64,000 bases of DNA from assembly GCA_964418745.1 (NCBI GenBank), contig CAYQMX010000031.1:1-64000 (forward strand), in the 5' to 3' direction. The stretch comes from Scleromatobacter sp964418745 (GTDB taxonomy: Bacteria; Pseudomonadota; Gammaproteobacteria; Burkholderiales; Burkholderiaceae_C). The notes beneath the pieces are model-generated. The model made no database searches and had not been told where the DNA came from. It saw only the letters and a program-made list of their open reading frames with translations. This document shows, piece by piece, positions 41,650 through 50,142 of the stretch (position 1 is the first letter of the stretch; each line of letters begins with the position of its first letter). The translations under genes and the position numbers were made by a program.

Positions 41650-42060
41650 TTACTTCGTCACGGCGTTGATGTCCTGCGTTTCCTGCTTGTGGATCAGCTT
41701 GGCATCGGCCTTTTCCTTCTTCTCCTGGGCGCGGGCGTCGGCCTTGCAGGCGCGTTCGACGGCGCCGTCCGTGGTCACCTTGCAATCGGCCTTGTTCAGG
41801 TCGTGGTTGGCTTCGGCGATGTTCTTGCGCGCCTTGTAGTCGGCCTTGGATTCGGTCTTCAGGTCTTTGGCCTGCGCGTGCGTGACGCCCGGGGCCGGCA
41901 CCATCTTCGTCTCGGTGGTGTCGGTGGTCACCGTGGTCGTGGTGGTGGTCGTGCCGGGCGTGCCCGGAGCCGTCGCGGCATCGGTGGACTGGGCGTGCGC
42001 GGCCAGGCTGAAGCCGGCGACGGCGAAGGTGGCGACCAGGGTGGCGAGGGACTTGTTCAT
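41650..42060 (-). CDS. Exported small Thr-rich/Lys-rich hypothetical protein
   Basis: The 136-residue product has a clear Sec signal peptide (core LATLVATFAVAGFSLAAHA). Then come a Thr/Pro-rich low-complexity segment (TTTTTTTVTTDTTE) and a charged helical part with paired Cys (KADCKVTTDGAVERACKAD) and many Lys/Ala/Asp. I do not recognise a named family; small periplasmic proteins of this build are frequent in Burkholderiales. A CTGGAG site precedes the ATG. Confidence 0.75.
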   Translation of the reverse strand: MNKSLATLVATFAVAGFSLAAHAQSTDAATAPGTPGTTTTTTTVTTDTTETKMVPAPGVTHAQAKDLKTESKADYKARKNIAEANHDLNKADCKVTTDGAVERACKADARAQEKKEKADAKLIHKQETQDINAVTK

Positions 42061-42177
42061 TGTGGGTACTCCAGTTCAGTGAAACGACCCCCTGTCCTGG
42101 CAATCGGGGGTCCTGCCGGGCTGGTCGACGGCCGGAAGAACGGCGGCGACGCGCTGCGGTCGAGCGGCGCCCGCGAC

Positions 42178-43830
42178 TCAGGCGTTGACCGGCGGCACCG
42201 CCGGCGCGACCAGCGCGGACACGGCCTCGTCGACGCTGCCGGCCTCGAGCCGGGTCAGCCGCTGGCCGGCCATCGCGTCCTGCAGCAAGGCCAGCACCGG
42301 ATCCTTCAGACGTGCGAGCACGGTGGTGCGACCGGCCGCGCCCTGCTCCGCCGTGAAGGCCGCCAGCGCCTCGATGGTGGTGCCGTCGAGGTCCGGCGTC
42401 TCCTCCAGGCTCAGCACGAACGCGCGGGGCGAGGCGGCGGCGATGCGGGTGCGCATCTCGGCCAGCATGCGCTCCACGTTGGCGAAGAACAGCGGCGCCT
42501 CCGGCCGCAGGATCAGCAAGCCGGGCAGCGCCACGACGTCCGCATGCCCGAGGCCGAGGTAGTCGTGGCCCTCGCCGTGGCGTCCGAGCTCGCTCATGCG
42601 CGGCTCGGACAGCCCGCGCAGCGTCATCGCCAGGCTGATCGCGATGCCGGCGAGCAGGCCGTCGAGCACGCCCAGGCCGACCACGGCCACCGCTGCGGCC
42701 ACCACGACGAAGCGGTCGCGCCGCCAGGCGAAGTACGGCCTGAACGCCGACAGGGACAACGTGTGCGACACGGCGTGGATCACTACCGCGGCCAGCACCG
42801 GCTCGGGCGTGAGCTCGATCCACGGCAGGCACAGCAGCACCAGCGCCAGCACGACGCCGCCGGCGATCCAGGCCGACTTCGCGCTGCGCGCACCGGCCGC
42901 CTCGTTGGCCGCCGTCGCCGAGAAACCCGCGCCCACCGGCAGGCCGTGCAGCAGGCCCGAGACCACGTTGGAAGCACCGAGGGCCCACAGGTCGCGGTTG
43001 GGGTCGACGCCGTCGCCATGCTTGAGGGCCATCGAACGGATCGACCCGTAGCTCTCGGCGAACACGAGCAGCAGCAACGCCAGCGACAGCTCGACCAGGC
43101 TCAGCCACTGGCCCTGCGACAACACGGGCGGCCCGGGCAGCGCCAGCGCGAGGTCGATGCGACCGACCTCCACGACGCCGTGCGCGGCCAGTCCGAGGCC
43201 TTGCGCCACGGCGATGCCCACGGCGATCACCAGCAGCGACCCCGGCAGCCGCGGCAGCCGCGCGAGCAGGGCCAGGGCCGCGAGCGTGCCCCCGCCCAGG
43301 CCGATGGCCCGCCAGTTCCATTGCGGCAGCTCGCCCAGCACCTGCCAGGCGACGGCCAGCGGCGCGTCGAACGTCGGGTGGATGCCGGACAGCTTGGGCA
43401 ACTGCTTGGCGATGATCACCAGCGCCAGCCCGAACGAGAAGCCGCGCAGCACCGGCTTGGAGATGAAGCTGCAGATCGAGCCCAGGCGCATCGCGCCGGC
43501 GGCCAGGAACGCGAGGCCGGTGGCCAGCACCAGGCCCGCGGCGAGCGCGGCGCGCAACACGGCGTCGTGTCCGGCCAGCGACAGCGTGGCGGCGCCCAGC
43601 ACCGCCGCCGACGACGACGTGGCCGAGACGATGGCGAAGCGCGAGCGGCCGATCAGCCCGTAGACCAGCAGCCCGGCGAACAGCGCGAGCACGCCGGCCT
43701 GCGGCGGCATGCCGGCGATGCCGGAATAGGCCACCGCCTCGGGCAGCAGCAGGCCGGCCATCGACACCCCGGCGACGAGGTCGGCGAACAGCGGCGACGA
43801 CGCGGTCGGCGTGCCCTCGCGCAGCGTCAT
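42178..43830 (-). CDS. SulP-family anion transporter with STAS domain
   Basis: The 550-residue inner-membrane protein has 10-12 hydrophobic helices beginning SMAGLLLPEAVAYSGIAGMP, the diagnostic SulP signature, then GLLVYGLIGRSRFAIVSATSS. The C-terminus is a STAS domain (LILRPEAPLFFANVERML, LSLEETPDLDGTTIEALAAF). SulP proteins carry sulfate, bicarbonate or dicarboxylates; the substrate cannot be read from sequence. Its ATG overlaps the stop of the ParB-like gene (ATGA), so both proteins are made together. Confidence 0.9.
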   Translation of the reverse strand: MTLREGTPTASSPLFADLVAGVSMAGLLLPEAVAYSGIAGMPPQAGVLALFAGLLVYGLIGRSRFAIVSATSSSAAVLGAATLSLAGHDAVLRAALAAGLVLATGLAFLAAGAMRLGSICSFISKPVLRGFSFGLALVIIAKQLPKLSGIHPTFDAPLAVAWQVLGELPQWNWRAIGLGGGTLAALALLARLPRLPGSLLVIAVGIAVAQGLGLAAHGVVEVGRIDLALALPGPPVLSQGQWLSLVELSLALLLLVFAESYGSIRSMALKHGDGVDPNRDLWALGASNVVSGLLHGLPVGAGFSATAANEAAGARSAKSAWIAGGVVLALVLLCLPWIELTPEPVLAAVVIHAVSHTLSLSAFRPYFAWRRDRFVVVAAAVAVVGLGVLDGLLAGIAISLAMTLRGLSEPRMSELGRHGEGHDYLGLGHADVVALPGLLILRPEAPLFFANVERMLAEMRTRIAAASPRAFVLSLEETPDLDGTTIEALAAFTAEQGAAGRTTVLARLKDPVLALLQDAMAGQRLTRLEAGSVDEAVSALVAPAVPPVNA

Positions 43831-44465
43831 GGGCGCTTGCCGGCCACGGGGACCGTGGCGCCGGACCAGCCGGGCAGGTAGCGCGCCAGCGGGCTGCGCG
43901 CCAGGCCCTGCGCCTCGCGCAGCGTGACGTCCAGGCTCTTGCGGATCTGCGCGCGCGTGAAGTGCGGACGCAGGTAGTCGGCCCACAGGAACTCGGCGAA
44001 CGGCGCCGCGTCCTTGGCGAATCCGCCCGCGCTGCGCAGCATGCCGGCCAGGCTGCGGTGCGGGTCGTCGGCCAGGTCCGTGATGCGCGCCGGGATGTCG
44101 CTGTACGGGCGGCGCTTGCCGCCGGCGTCGAACGGGTGCACCCAGTTGCGCTGCTCCATCACCCGCCAGAAGATGGTCGGCACGAGATAGGACAGGTCGT
44201 CCAGCACCATCAGCTTGACGCGCTCGACGGCCTCCTCGTGCAACGCGAGGCCCAGGTGGTGGTGGTCGACGATGTAGCTGCGCCCGCGCGGTCCCAGCAC
44301 CGCGGGAAACCAGTGCGAGGACAGCAGTTCCTTGCGGTTCTTCTTCGACAGCCCCGCCCACTCGCGCCGCTTGAGCGCGACCTCGGCGAAACCCGCGGTG
44401 ATCTGCGTGGGATGAAGCTCGAGCAGCCGGGCTTCGACGAAGTGATGGTGCGTGGCGGTCGACAT
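43827..44465 (-). CDS. ParB/Srx-like protein (ParBc_2 family)
   Basis: The 212-residue product resembles the putative ParB-like nuclease family: LLELHPTQITAGFAEVALK, then RGRSYIVDHHHLGLALHEEA with the conserved His cluster, and MEQRNWVHPFDAGGKRRPY. It lacks the helix-turn-helix of chromosome-partition ParB. The catalytic potential (CTPase, nuclease or kinase-like sulfiredoxin activity) is unknown. There is no signal peptide. It is coupled by an ATGA overlap to a SulP transporter, which suggests a shared anion-related job rather than DNA segregation. Confidence 0.75.
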   Translation of the reverse strand: MSTATHHHFVEARLLELHPTQITAGFAEVALKRREWAGLSKKNRKELLSSHWFPAVLGPRGRSYIVDHHHLGLALHEEAVERVKLMVLDDLSYLVPTIFWRVMEQRNWVHPFDAGGKRRPYSDIPARITDLADDPHRSLAGMLRSAGGFAKDAAPFAEFLWADYLRPHFTRAQIRKSLDVTLREAQGLARSPLARYLPGWSGATVPVAGKRP

Positions 44466-44598
44466 GGGCGGCGGGGGCCGGCCCGGACAGGCGCGAGCGT
44501 CGGACGGGCGAACCCCGGGGCATGGGTGGGGCCACGATTGTGGCGCCGATCGGCCCGCTGTCGCCGCGCGGGTGCGCGGGGCGCGCGCGCTGGCCTGG

Positions 44599-44829
44599 TC
44601 AGCCGAAGAAGATCTGGAAGATGTCGGGCTCGCGCACTTCGCGCATCGACAGGCCCGGAAGCACTTCCTCGAACGGCTCCGAGGGCATCGCGAAGTCGAA
44701 GTCCGATGGCACCGTCTCCATCCATGCCGGCTGCGCGCGCGGGCGGCGGTTGCCCAGCATGTTCAGCAACGAGGGCAGGAGTTCCCATTCGACACGACTG
44801 GCAGAGGCGGATGCGAGGTGCTTGTTCAT
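44599..44829 (-). CDS. Small hypothetical protein
   Basis: A 76-residue product beginning MNKHLASASASRVEWELLPS with a C-terminal EEVLPGLSMREVREPDIFQI. It is acidic to neutral, has no membrane segment or Cys, and is probably cytoplasmic. I do not recognise it. Sequence composition and third-position GC are consistent with a real gene; it ends 133 bp upstream of the ParB-like gene on the same strand and might belong to that transcript. Confidence 0.6.
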   Translation of the reverse strand: MNKHLASASASRVEWELLPSLLNMLGNRRPRAQPAWMETVPSDFDFAMPSEPFEEVLPGLSMREVREPDIFQIFFG

Positions 44830-45052
44830 GGTTCGACTCGGAGGGGTGAGATGGCCAGGCCACCGATGAGCCGTTATCGTCGCGACCTCCGAGGGCTGTA
44901 ACCAATTGCTGCCCGAGGTGTGACATCTGCCCGCACCGGCCGCCGCGGCGCGCCGCGTTCAAGACGCGTTCAGCTTCGCGCGATCGAGAGGCTTCAAGGT
45001 TTGGGCGCAATGGGTCGATCTAGGTCTACCCCCCCTCTCCAGGAGCCTGCAG

Positions 45053-45409
45053 ATGATGATCTCCCCGCCCACCTCGGGCGACCCCTACGCCGCCGCCGCG
45101 GCGCTCGACCGCCAGTTGCGGTCGTCCAGCGGCGACGGCGTTGACGCCCCCCCGGACGTTGCCGCGCCGGACGGCGGCCCCGACGTCGTCGTGACCCTCG
45201 GCCAGGGCCCGTCGGCACCCGCCACCTACAACGCATCGGGCCGGTTCGCGCGCGCGCCGACGCTGGATGAACTGGGCGCCAACGGCCCCAACGCCATGGC
45301 GCACGCCACCGAGTCCAACCCGCCCGACGGCGCCGTCGACGGCGCCGCGTCCTCCGGCGATGCGAGCAACGATCCGAGCGTCGACCAGAACGCCGCCATC
45401 GCCGCCTGA
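45053..45409 (+). CDS. Low-complexity acidic hypothetical protein
   Basis: A 118-residue Ala/Asp/Pro/Gly-rich product (MMISPPTSGDPYAAAAAL to DQNAAIAA) with no predicted fold, no signal peptide and no Cys. An AGGAG site 7 bp upstream and a strong terminator 35 bp downstream support a genuine small transcription unit. Composition suggests an intrinsically disordered protein. Function unknown. Confidence 0.6.
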   Translation: MMISPPTSGDPYAAAAALDRQLRSSSGDGVDAPPDVAAPDGGPDVVVTLGQGPSAPATYNASGRFARAPTLDELGANGPNAMAHATESNPPDGAVDGAASSGDASNDPSVDQNAAIAA

Positions 45410-45443
45410 CGCCCCGGGCTGCCCTCGCGGCGGCGGCCCCCTC

Positions 45444-45480
45444 GAAGCCCCGCCGGTCGACGGACCGCGGGGCTTCCTTA
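45444..45480 (+). terminator. Intrinsic terminator after the acidic hypothetical gene
   Basis: A 10-bp stem (GAAGCCCCGC/GCGGGGCTTC) extended by a 4-bp inner stem (GGTC/GACC) with one bulged C and a GACG loop, followed by CTTA. It resembles the hairpin after the ferritin-like gene in its GAAGCCCCGC arm. Confidence 0.85.
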
Positions 45481-45608
45481 TTTGGACATTCGGGGCGGAA
45501 ATGGAGAACAACGTCTCGAAATCGCCCCAGGCTGCATGGTTGAGTACGTCGTGACACAAATTTCAGCTTGCGTTAAGGCAAACTCGGGGTCCCACACATC
45601 GCCACCCG

Positions 45609-46811
45609 ATGGACGACTACAAGCTGTCGGGCACCGACGCCCCCTTCGCCACGCCGCTCGCGCCGACGAGCGCGCCGCAAGCCCGCAGCGCGCACCCTGT
45701 GCGGCGCCACCTGGCCCCCCTGCGGCCGGGCAGCCCGGTGCCGGCCTGGTGGGACCCGCTGCACACGGCTTCCGGCAGCGATTCCCTCTTCCTGTCGGCC
45801 GCATGGCTGCAGACCTGGGTCGACCTCTACGGCGCCGATTTCCAGGGCACCTGGGTGCACTGGGAGGAGGACGGCCGGGTGGTGGCGGGCTGCCTGCTGG
45901 TCGAGCGCGTCGTATGGGTGCGCAACATCCCGTTCCGCTCGCTGTACCTGAACGCCACCGGGCACGCGATCGAGCCGACGCCGCTGGCCGAATTCAACGA
46001 CGTGCTGCACCTGCCCGGCCACGACCAGGCCTTCGTGGCCGACCTGGCCGGCCTGCTGCAGGAACGCGCGTGGGGCCGGCTGGTGCTGTGCGGCCACGAG
46101 CGCCACGGCGCCGCCGACCGCCTGCCCGCCCTGCTCACCGGCGCGCACACGGAGCGGTTCTGCAAGGCCGCGCCCTACGTCGACCTGGCGGCACTGGACG
46201 ACCGCCCCTTCACCGAGACGCTCACCGGCAAGGCCGGCACCCAGGTGCGCCGCAACCGCCGCGAATTCGACGCGCGGCTGGGCGAGATCACGGTGCGGCG
46301 CGCGGCCGATCTCGCCGAGGCCCTGGCGTTCTTCGACCAGATGCGCGACCTGCACCTGGCGCGCTGGAACCGGCTCGAGAAGGCGACGTCGCTGTCCACG
46401 CCGGCCGTCGTCGCGTTCCATCGACGTCTCATCGAGGCGCTGTTCGCGGGCGGCCAGGCCGAGATGCTGCGCGTGGGCAGCGCCGCGCAGCCGATCGGCT
46501 TCCTGTACAACTTCGTCGTGCGCGGCAAGGTCTCGATGTTCCAGAGCGGCTTCGCCTACGAGCCGTCGTCCAAGTGGAGCCCGGGCCTGCTGACGCACGC
46601 GCTGGCCATCGAGCACTACCGGGCGCGCGGCCTGCGCGAATACGACTTTCTCTCGGGCGACGCGCAGTACAAGCGCACGCTCAGCAACGGCGTGCGCGAG
46701 CTGTCGTGGACCACGGTCTATCGCGACACGGCCTGGATGCGCCTGCTGCTGCGGGCACGCCGCCTGCGCCGGCGCTTCGCGCGCCCCCAGCCGGCCGCCG
46801 TGCCGGCCTGA
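45609..46811 (+). CDS. FemAB/CelD-type GNAT acyltransferase
   Basis: This 400-residue protein belongs to the Acetyltransf_6/CelD-like group: a two-lobed GNAT fold with FLSAAWLQTWVDLYG early, then GKAGTQVRRNRREFDARLG, FFDQMRDLHLARWN and LYNFVVRGKVSMFQSGFAY. The last is the shared PIGFLY-type core, and YDFLSGDAQYKRTLSNG follows near the end. Members act in exopolysaccharide or cellulose synthesis and peptidoglycan cross-bridge formation. The convergent glycosyltransferase next to it (13-bp gap) fits a surface-polysaccharide context. No signal peptide or membrane helix is evident, so it is likely cytoplasmic. Confidence 0.85.
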   Translation: MDDYKLSGTDAPFATPLAPTSAPQARSAHPVRRHLAPLRPGSPVPAWWDPLHTASGSDSLFLSAAWLQTWVDLYGADFQGTWVHWEEDGRVVAGCLLVERVVWVRNIPFRSLYLNATGHAIEPTPLAEFNDVLHLPGHDQAFVADLAGLLQERAWGRLVLCGHERHGAADRLPALLTGAHTERFCKAAPYVDLAALDDRPFTETLTGKAGTQVRRNRREFDARLGEITVRRAADLAEALAFFDQMRDLHLARWNRLEKATSLSTPAVVAFHRRLIEALFAGGQAEMLRVGSAAQPIGFLYNFVVRGKVSMFQSGFAYEPSSKWSPGLLTHALAIEHYRARGLREYDFLSGDAQYKRTLSNGVRELSWTTVYRDTAWMRLLLRARRLRRRFARPQPAAVPA

Positions 46812-46824
46812 GGGCTGCGCGGGG

Positions 46825-47952
46825 CTACTGCAGCGCGGCGGCGCGGCGCCGCGCGCGGATGCGTTCCACCAGCGCGCGCGGCACCAGCGCCTTGCCGAGA
46901 TGGCGGACCCAGCTGCGGTCGACGCTGCCGCGGCGCGCGGCCTCGCCCAGCAGGGCCAGGGCCTGCAGCCGGTCGGTCTCGACCAGCGCCCCCGCGAGGT
47001 CGATGCACGCATTGCCCAGCGACCGCCGGTAGGCGCGCCCGCCCCATGTCGGCAGCGACGGGTCGTCGCGCGCGAACCGGCGCAGGTTGCCCACGATGTC
47101 GGTGTACAGCTGCAGCTTGTGGCGCGCGCCGGACATCTGCGTCGACGAACGCCGGTAGCGCAGCAGCGACCGGTCGACGAACGCGAACTTGCCCGCACGC
47201 GCCGCGCGCACCAGCCACTCCCAGTCGCAGCCGTTGCGGATGCTCGTGTCGAAAAGGCCGATCGTGGCCAGCAGCTCGCGCCGGAACATCACGGTGGGTG
47301 GATGGATGAAGTTGCCCAGCGCCAGGTGGCGGTACACCTGGCCGATGTGCACCAGCATGGTCGCGGGCAAGCCCGACGGCGGCGGCAGCCAGCGCGCGAT
47401 GTCGACGTCGACGCGCTCGTCGAAGAACGCGCCCAGGCCCTGCGCCGACTTGCCAAGGCGCGAGTAGTACTGGCGCGCGTAGCGCTGCGCATGGACGCCG
47501 GCGGCGTCGAACGCGCTGAACTCGGTGCCGCTCAACACCACGTCCGGCCGGCCCGCCATGAACTGCGCCTGGGCGCCGATGCGCTCGGGCTCGCACAGGT
47601 CGTCGGCGTCCAGCAGCGCGATGAACGTCCCGGTCGCCGCGGCGCAGCCCGCGTTGCGCGCCGCCGCCAGTCCGCCGTTGGCCTGCCGCAGCCCGCGCAC
47701 GCGCGGGGCGTAGCGCGCGAGCACCTGCGCCGTGTCGTCGGTGGAGCCGTCGTCGACGACGATGATCTCGAGCCGCGGCCAGGTCTGGCCGATGACGCTG
47801 TCCAGCGTGGCCGCCAAGGTCGCCGCGCTGTTGTAGCTGGGTATCACGACGCTCACCAGCGGCAGGTCGGAATCGTCAATCGGCACGGCAGGGATCCAGG
47901 GAAACGAGCTCGGGGGGCGGGGCGCGGGGCGCACGCAGGCGAAGGGAATCAT
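46825..47952 (-). CDS. Family 2 glycosyltransferase
   Basis: The 375-residue enzyme has a GT-A fold: LVSVVIPSYNSAATLAATLD, IIVVDDGSTDDTAQVL (nucleotide-sugar DDGS motif), GGLAAARNAGCAAATGTFIA and the metal-binding LLDADDLCEPERI (DxD). The acceptor part includes DTSIRNGCDWEWLVRAARAG, where the ED/WE-type catalytic acid lies. It adds a sugar to a surface polysaccharide or lipid. ATG 47952 is chosen; a start at a GTG nearer the GT-A domain is also possible. There are no transmembrane helices. It is downstream of the tRNA-type terminator that marks the island edge. Confidence 0.9.
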   Translation of the reverse strand: MIPFACVRPAPRPPSSFPWIPAVPIDDSDLPLVSVVIPSYNSAATLAATLDSVIGQTWPRLEIIVVDDGSTDDTAQVLARYAPRVRGLRQANGGLAAARNAGCAAATGTFIALLDADDLCEPERIGAQAQFMAGRPDVVLSGTEFSAFDAAGVHAQRYARQYYSRLGKSAQGLGAFFDERVDVDIARWLPPPSGLPATMLVHIGQVYRHLALGNFIHPPTVMFRRELLATIGLFDTSIRNGCDWEWLVRAARAGKFAFVDRSLLRYRRSSTQMSGARHKLQLYTDIVGNLRRFARDDPSLPTWGGRAYRRSLGNACIDLAGALVETDRLQALALLGEAARRGSVDRSWVRHLGKALVPRALVERIRARRRAAALQ

Positions 47953-48078
47953 ACCGTCGAGTTGGGCCGGACCTGGCGCGCGCGGCGCGCTCCAGGCGGC
48001 GATCGAGAAGGCGGTCATCGCCAAAGAATGGATCCGACAGCCACGAGTCCATCCGGGCGTGTCCAGAACACGGACAAG

Positions 48079-48110
48079 AAAAAAGCACCTGGCGTCGCCG
48101 CCAAGTGCTT
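48079..48110 (-). terminator. Minus-strand intrinsic terminator at the island edge
   Basis: The stem AAGCAC(T)TGGCG pairs around a GCGA loop with one mismatch, and on the minus strand it is followed by a run of six T (48079-48084). It lies 18 bp beyond the tRNA-3'-end block at 48129, exactly where a tRNA terminator would be. No intact minus-strand gene upstream of it remains in the window. Confidence 0.75.
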
Positions 48111-48128
48111 GATTCCCAACGTAGTTGT

Positions 48129-48147
48129 TGGTGGGTGGTACAGGGAT
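48129..48147 (-). other. tRNA 3'-end fragment, probable integration (att) site
   Basis: On the minus strand these 19 bases read ATCCCTGTACCACCCACCA: end of a T-loop, T-stem strand CCTGT, acceptor strand ACCACCC, discriminator A and CCA. From memory this matches the 3' end of betaproteobacterial tRNA-Val(CAC)-type genes. The rest of the tRNA is absent. It lies between a tRNA-like terminator and an integrase remnant, the usual layout of an element's attachment site. Confidence 0.62.
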
Positions 48148-48951
48148 GGGTCTACCCGGACAAGTTCGCCAGCATCGAATTGGCGAAACTCACCCGCAAG
48201 CATGTGGACGCCTGGCGACGGAAGATTGCCGCAACGCCGGTTGTCATCAATCCGCATGCCGACGAGAAGAAGACGCGGCCCCGCTCGCCCTCCTCGCTGA
48301 ATCGAGACATGACCGCGCTGCGTGCTGCGTGCTGCGCTGAATTTCGCACACGACGAGGCCCACGTGAACAACGATATGGCGTGGCGTGTTGCACTGCGGC
48401 CGATCGAGAACGCCGACGGTCGGCGGGATGCCTACCTCGATCGCGCCCAGCGCGTTGCGCTCATTGCGAAGTCGCCGCCCGACATCGCACTGTTCCTGAC
48501 CGCCATGTCGCTTGTGCCATTGCGACCTGGCGCCCTGGCCTGCCTGAAGGTATCCCACTTCGACAAGCGCCTTGGCGTGCTGACCATCGGCAAGGACAAG
48601 GCGGGCAGAGATCGCAAAGTCAAGTTGCCACCAAAGACTGCAGAGTTTTTCACCGAGCAGGCCAAGGACAAACTGGCGGCCGCCACGCTGCTCGTTCGAG
48701 CGGATGGAAAGGACTGGCACCGCGACGCATGGAAAAAGCCAGTCAAGGCCGCTGTGATGGAAGCCGGACTGCCCGCGGCCACCACGGCCTATGCAATGCG
48801 CCACAGTGCCATTACGGATCTCGTCACAGGCGGATTGGACTTGTTGACCGTAGCCCAACTGTCAGGCACATCCGTCGCCATGATCGAAAAGCACTATGGA
48901 CACCTACAGGCGGATCACGCCGCTGCAGCGCTAGCGTTGCTGGCGCTGTGA
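48148..48951 (+). pseudogene. Tyrosine recombinase/integrase, 5'-truncated and frameshifted
   Basis: Two frames together spell a phage-type integrase. The first frame gives VYPDKFASIELAKLTRKHVD (core-binding domain) up to RDMTALRAA, and the second frame continues LNFAHDEAHVNND. The break is a tandem duplication of CGTGCTG at 48321-48334; deleting one copy restores MTALRAALNFAHDEAHV. The catalytic part is otherwise intact: Arg in VPLRPGALACLK, HxxR in MRHSAITDL and the Tyr in AMIEKHYGHLQ. The N-terminal arm-binding region is missing and the homology starts directly at the tRNA-like block. The element is therefore probably immobile. It marks the left edge of the accessory region. Confidence 0.85.
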
Positions 48952-49263
48952 ACACGCCGGCAGGCAGCCGGCATGGCGATAGCCCGGGTGCTGTGTTGTC
49001 AACAACAGTCTCCATTTCACTCTATGGAGGCCACGGGATTGCGTGAACTGTTGGACGATATACCGTCGCACATTCCGTAACTTCGGGGCCCCGTAGTTCT
49101 CGCCAGCCTGAGCCACCTCCCCTCCTCCACCGCGACGGGGAGACTTCAGCTGAGACGGTCATCGTTCGGAGCCCGCGGCCGACACTTTTTGCCCAAAAGT
49201 CATCGCACTGCGGCCTCGGCGAACCGCCTAGAGTTCTTCGGACAGGTCTACCTGGAGTTCAAG
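48952..49263. other. Non-coding stretch between integrase remnant and AlpA-like gene
   Basis: No convincing gene is seen in these 312 bases. Composition is less GC-rich than the flanking core genes. A ribosome site for the AlpA-like gene (GGAG at 49254-49257) lies at its end. Confidence 0.5.
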
Positions 49264-49494
49264 ATGCATTCGCACCAACCGCAGCCCACCACCACCTCGC
49301 CCGATCTCCAGTCTGCGCCGCTCATGCGCATGCCCACAGTGATTCATTGGACCGGGCTGGCGAGATCCACCATCTACCGCCTGATCGCGCAGCAGAAGTT
49401 TCCGGCCCCGGTCGTACTGGCGTCCCGCGCTGTCGGCTGGCGCCGCGCCGACCTCGAGCGCTGGAGCGAAGAACGCCCGCGGGCCACTCATTGA
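49264..49494 (+). CDS. AlpA-family phage/island transcriptional regulator
   Basis: The 76-residue product is a small MerR-like winged helix: LMRMPTVIHWTGLARSTIYR then LIAQQKFPAPVVLASRAVGW and RRADLERWSEERP. This is the AlpA pattern found next to integrases of P4-like islands, where it controls integrase or excisionase expression. ATG 49264 has a GGAG site 6 bp upstream, better than an upstream in-frame ATG. It sits just after the broken integrase, in keeping with a decayed integrative element. Confidence 0.83.
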   Translation: MHSHQPQPTTTSPDLQSAPLMRMPTVIHWTGLARSTIYRLIAQQKFPAPVVLASRAVGWRRADLERWSEERPRATH

Positions 49495-50142
49495 TCAAGT
49501 CCGAGAGCAAGCCGGCGCGGAAGCCGAAAGGCGACGGGCACCTCACGGTGTCAGGTCAACGACCGCTGTCCGACGCATTCCAATTGCTCGCCGCAGGATG
49601 CCTACAGGCAGCAGCCGGCCATGCGCAGACGGTCGCAAGCGACCGCTGCTTTGCGCTCGAAGCGGTCACACGCCCCGGTCGCTTTCAGACCGGCAGGGAG
49701 TTCAAGGAGGTGTACCTGTTGCGGGACTCGATGTCGGGTTTTGGCGCCCTGCAGTCATGACGGCGCGAACGAGACCTCGAATGGGCTTCCTGCGGGGTCG
49801 GCCGGGTCGTTCTGGTGGGATCCGCGTTCAGCATCCCGGCGAACGACCGCCTCCAGGCAACGCGACCGGCTGCTGTCGACCCGAAGGCGAAGTTCGCGTG
49901 TTCAAACTCGCAGCCCAATACCGGACGTACATACTGCCGAGCAGTGGCCCTTCCTCATTCGGAAGATCGCTTCTTGGAGCGCCCGGGGCGAAACGGCTCG
50001 TGATGTTTGGGGGCCTCGTCGGTTCGTCGACTGAGCAAGGGCCAAAGCAAGCCGTCCGCGTCGCCAAAGCGCGAGCGTGAAAAAACTTCTGCACGGCGCG
50101 CAGGATCCACCTAACATCGACGAGTCGAGCGACGGGGGACAG
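49495..50142. other. Gene-poor stretch in the island
   Basis: These 648 bases contain only short frames in several phases with no recognisable domain, codon bias or ribosome site. The composition is mixed and the segment may be degraded mobile-element DNA. The promoter of the exported-protein operon starting at 50143 must lie near its end. Confidence 0.45.

Noticed and set aside
49820..49920. Integron attC-like or repeated intergenic element
   Set aside because: The segment has some inverted-repeat character (CGACCGCC...) but lacks the conserved core and inverse-core 7-mers of attC sites, and there is no integron integrase.
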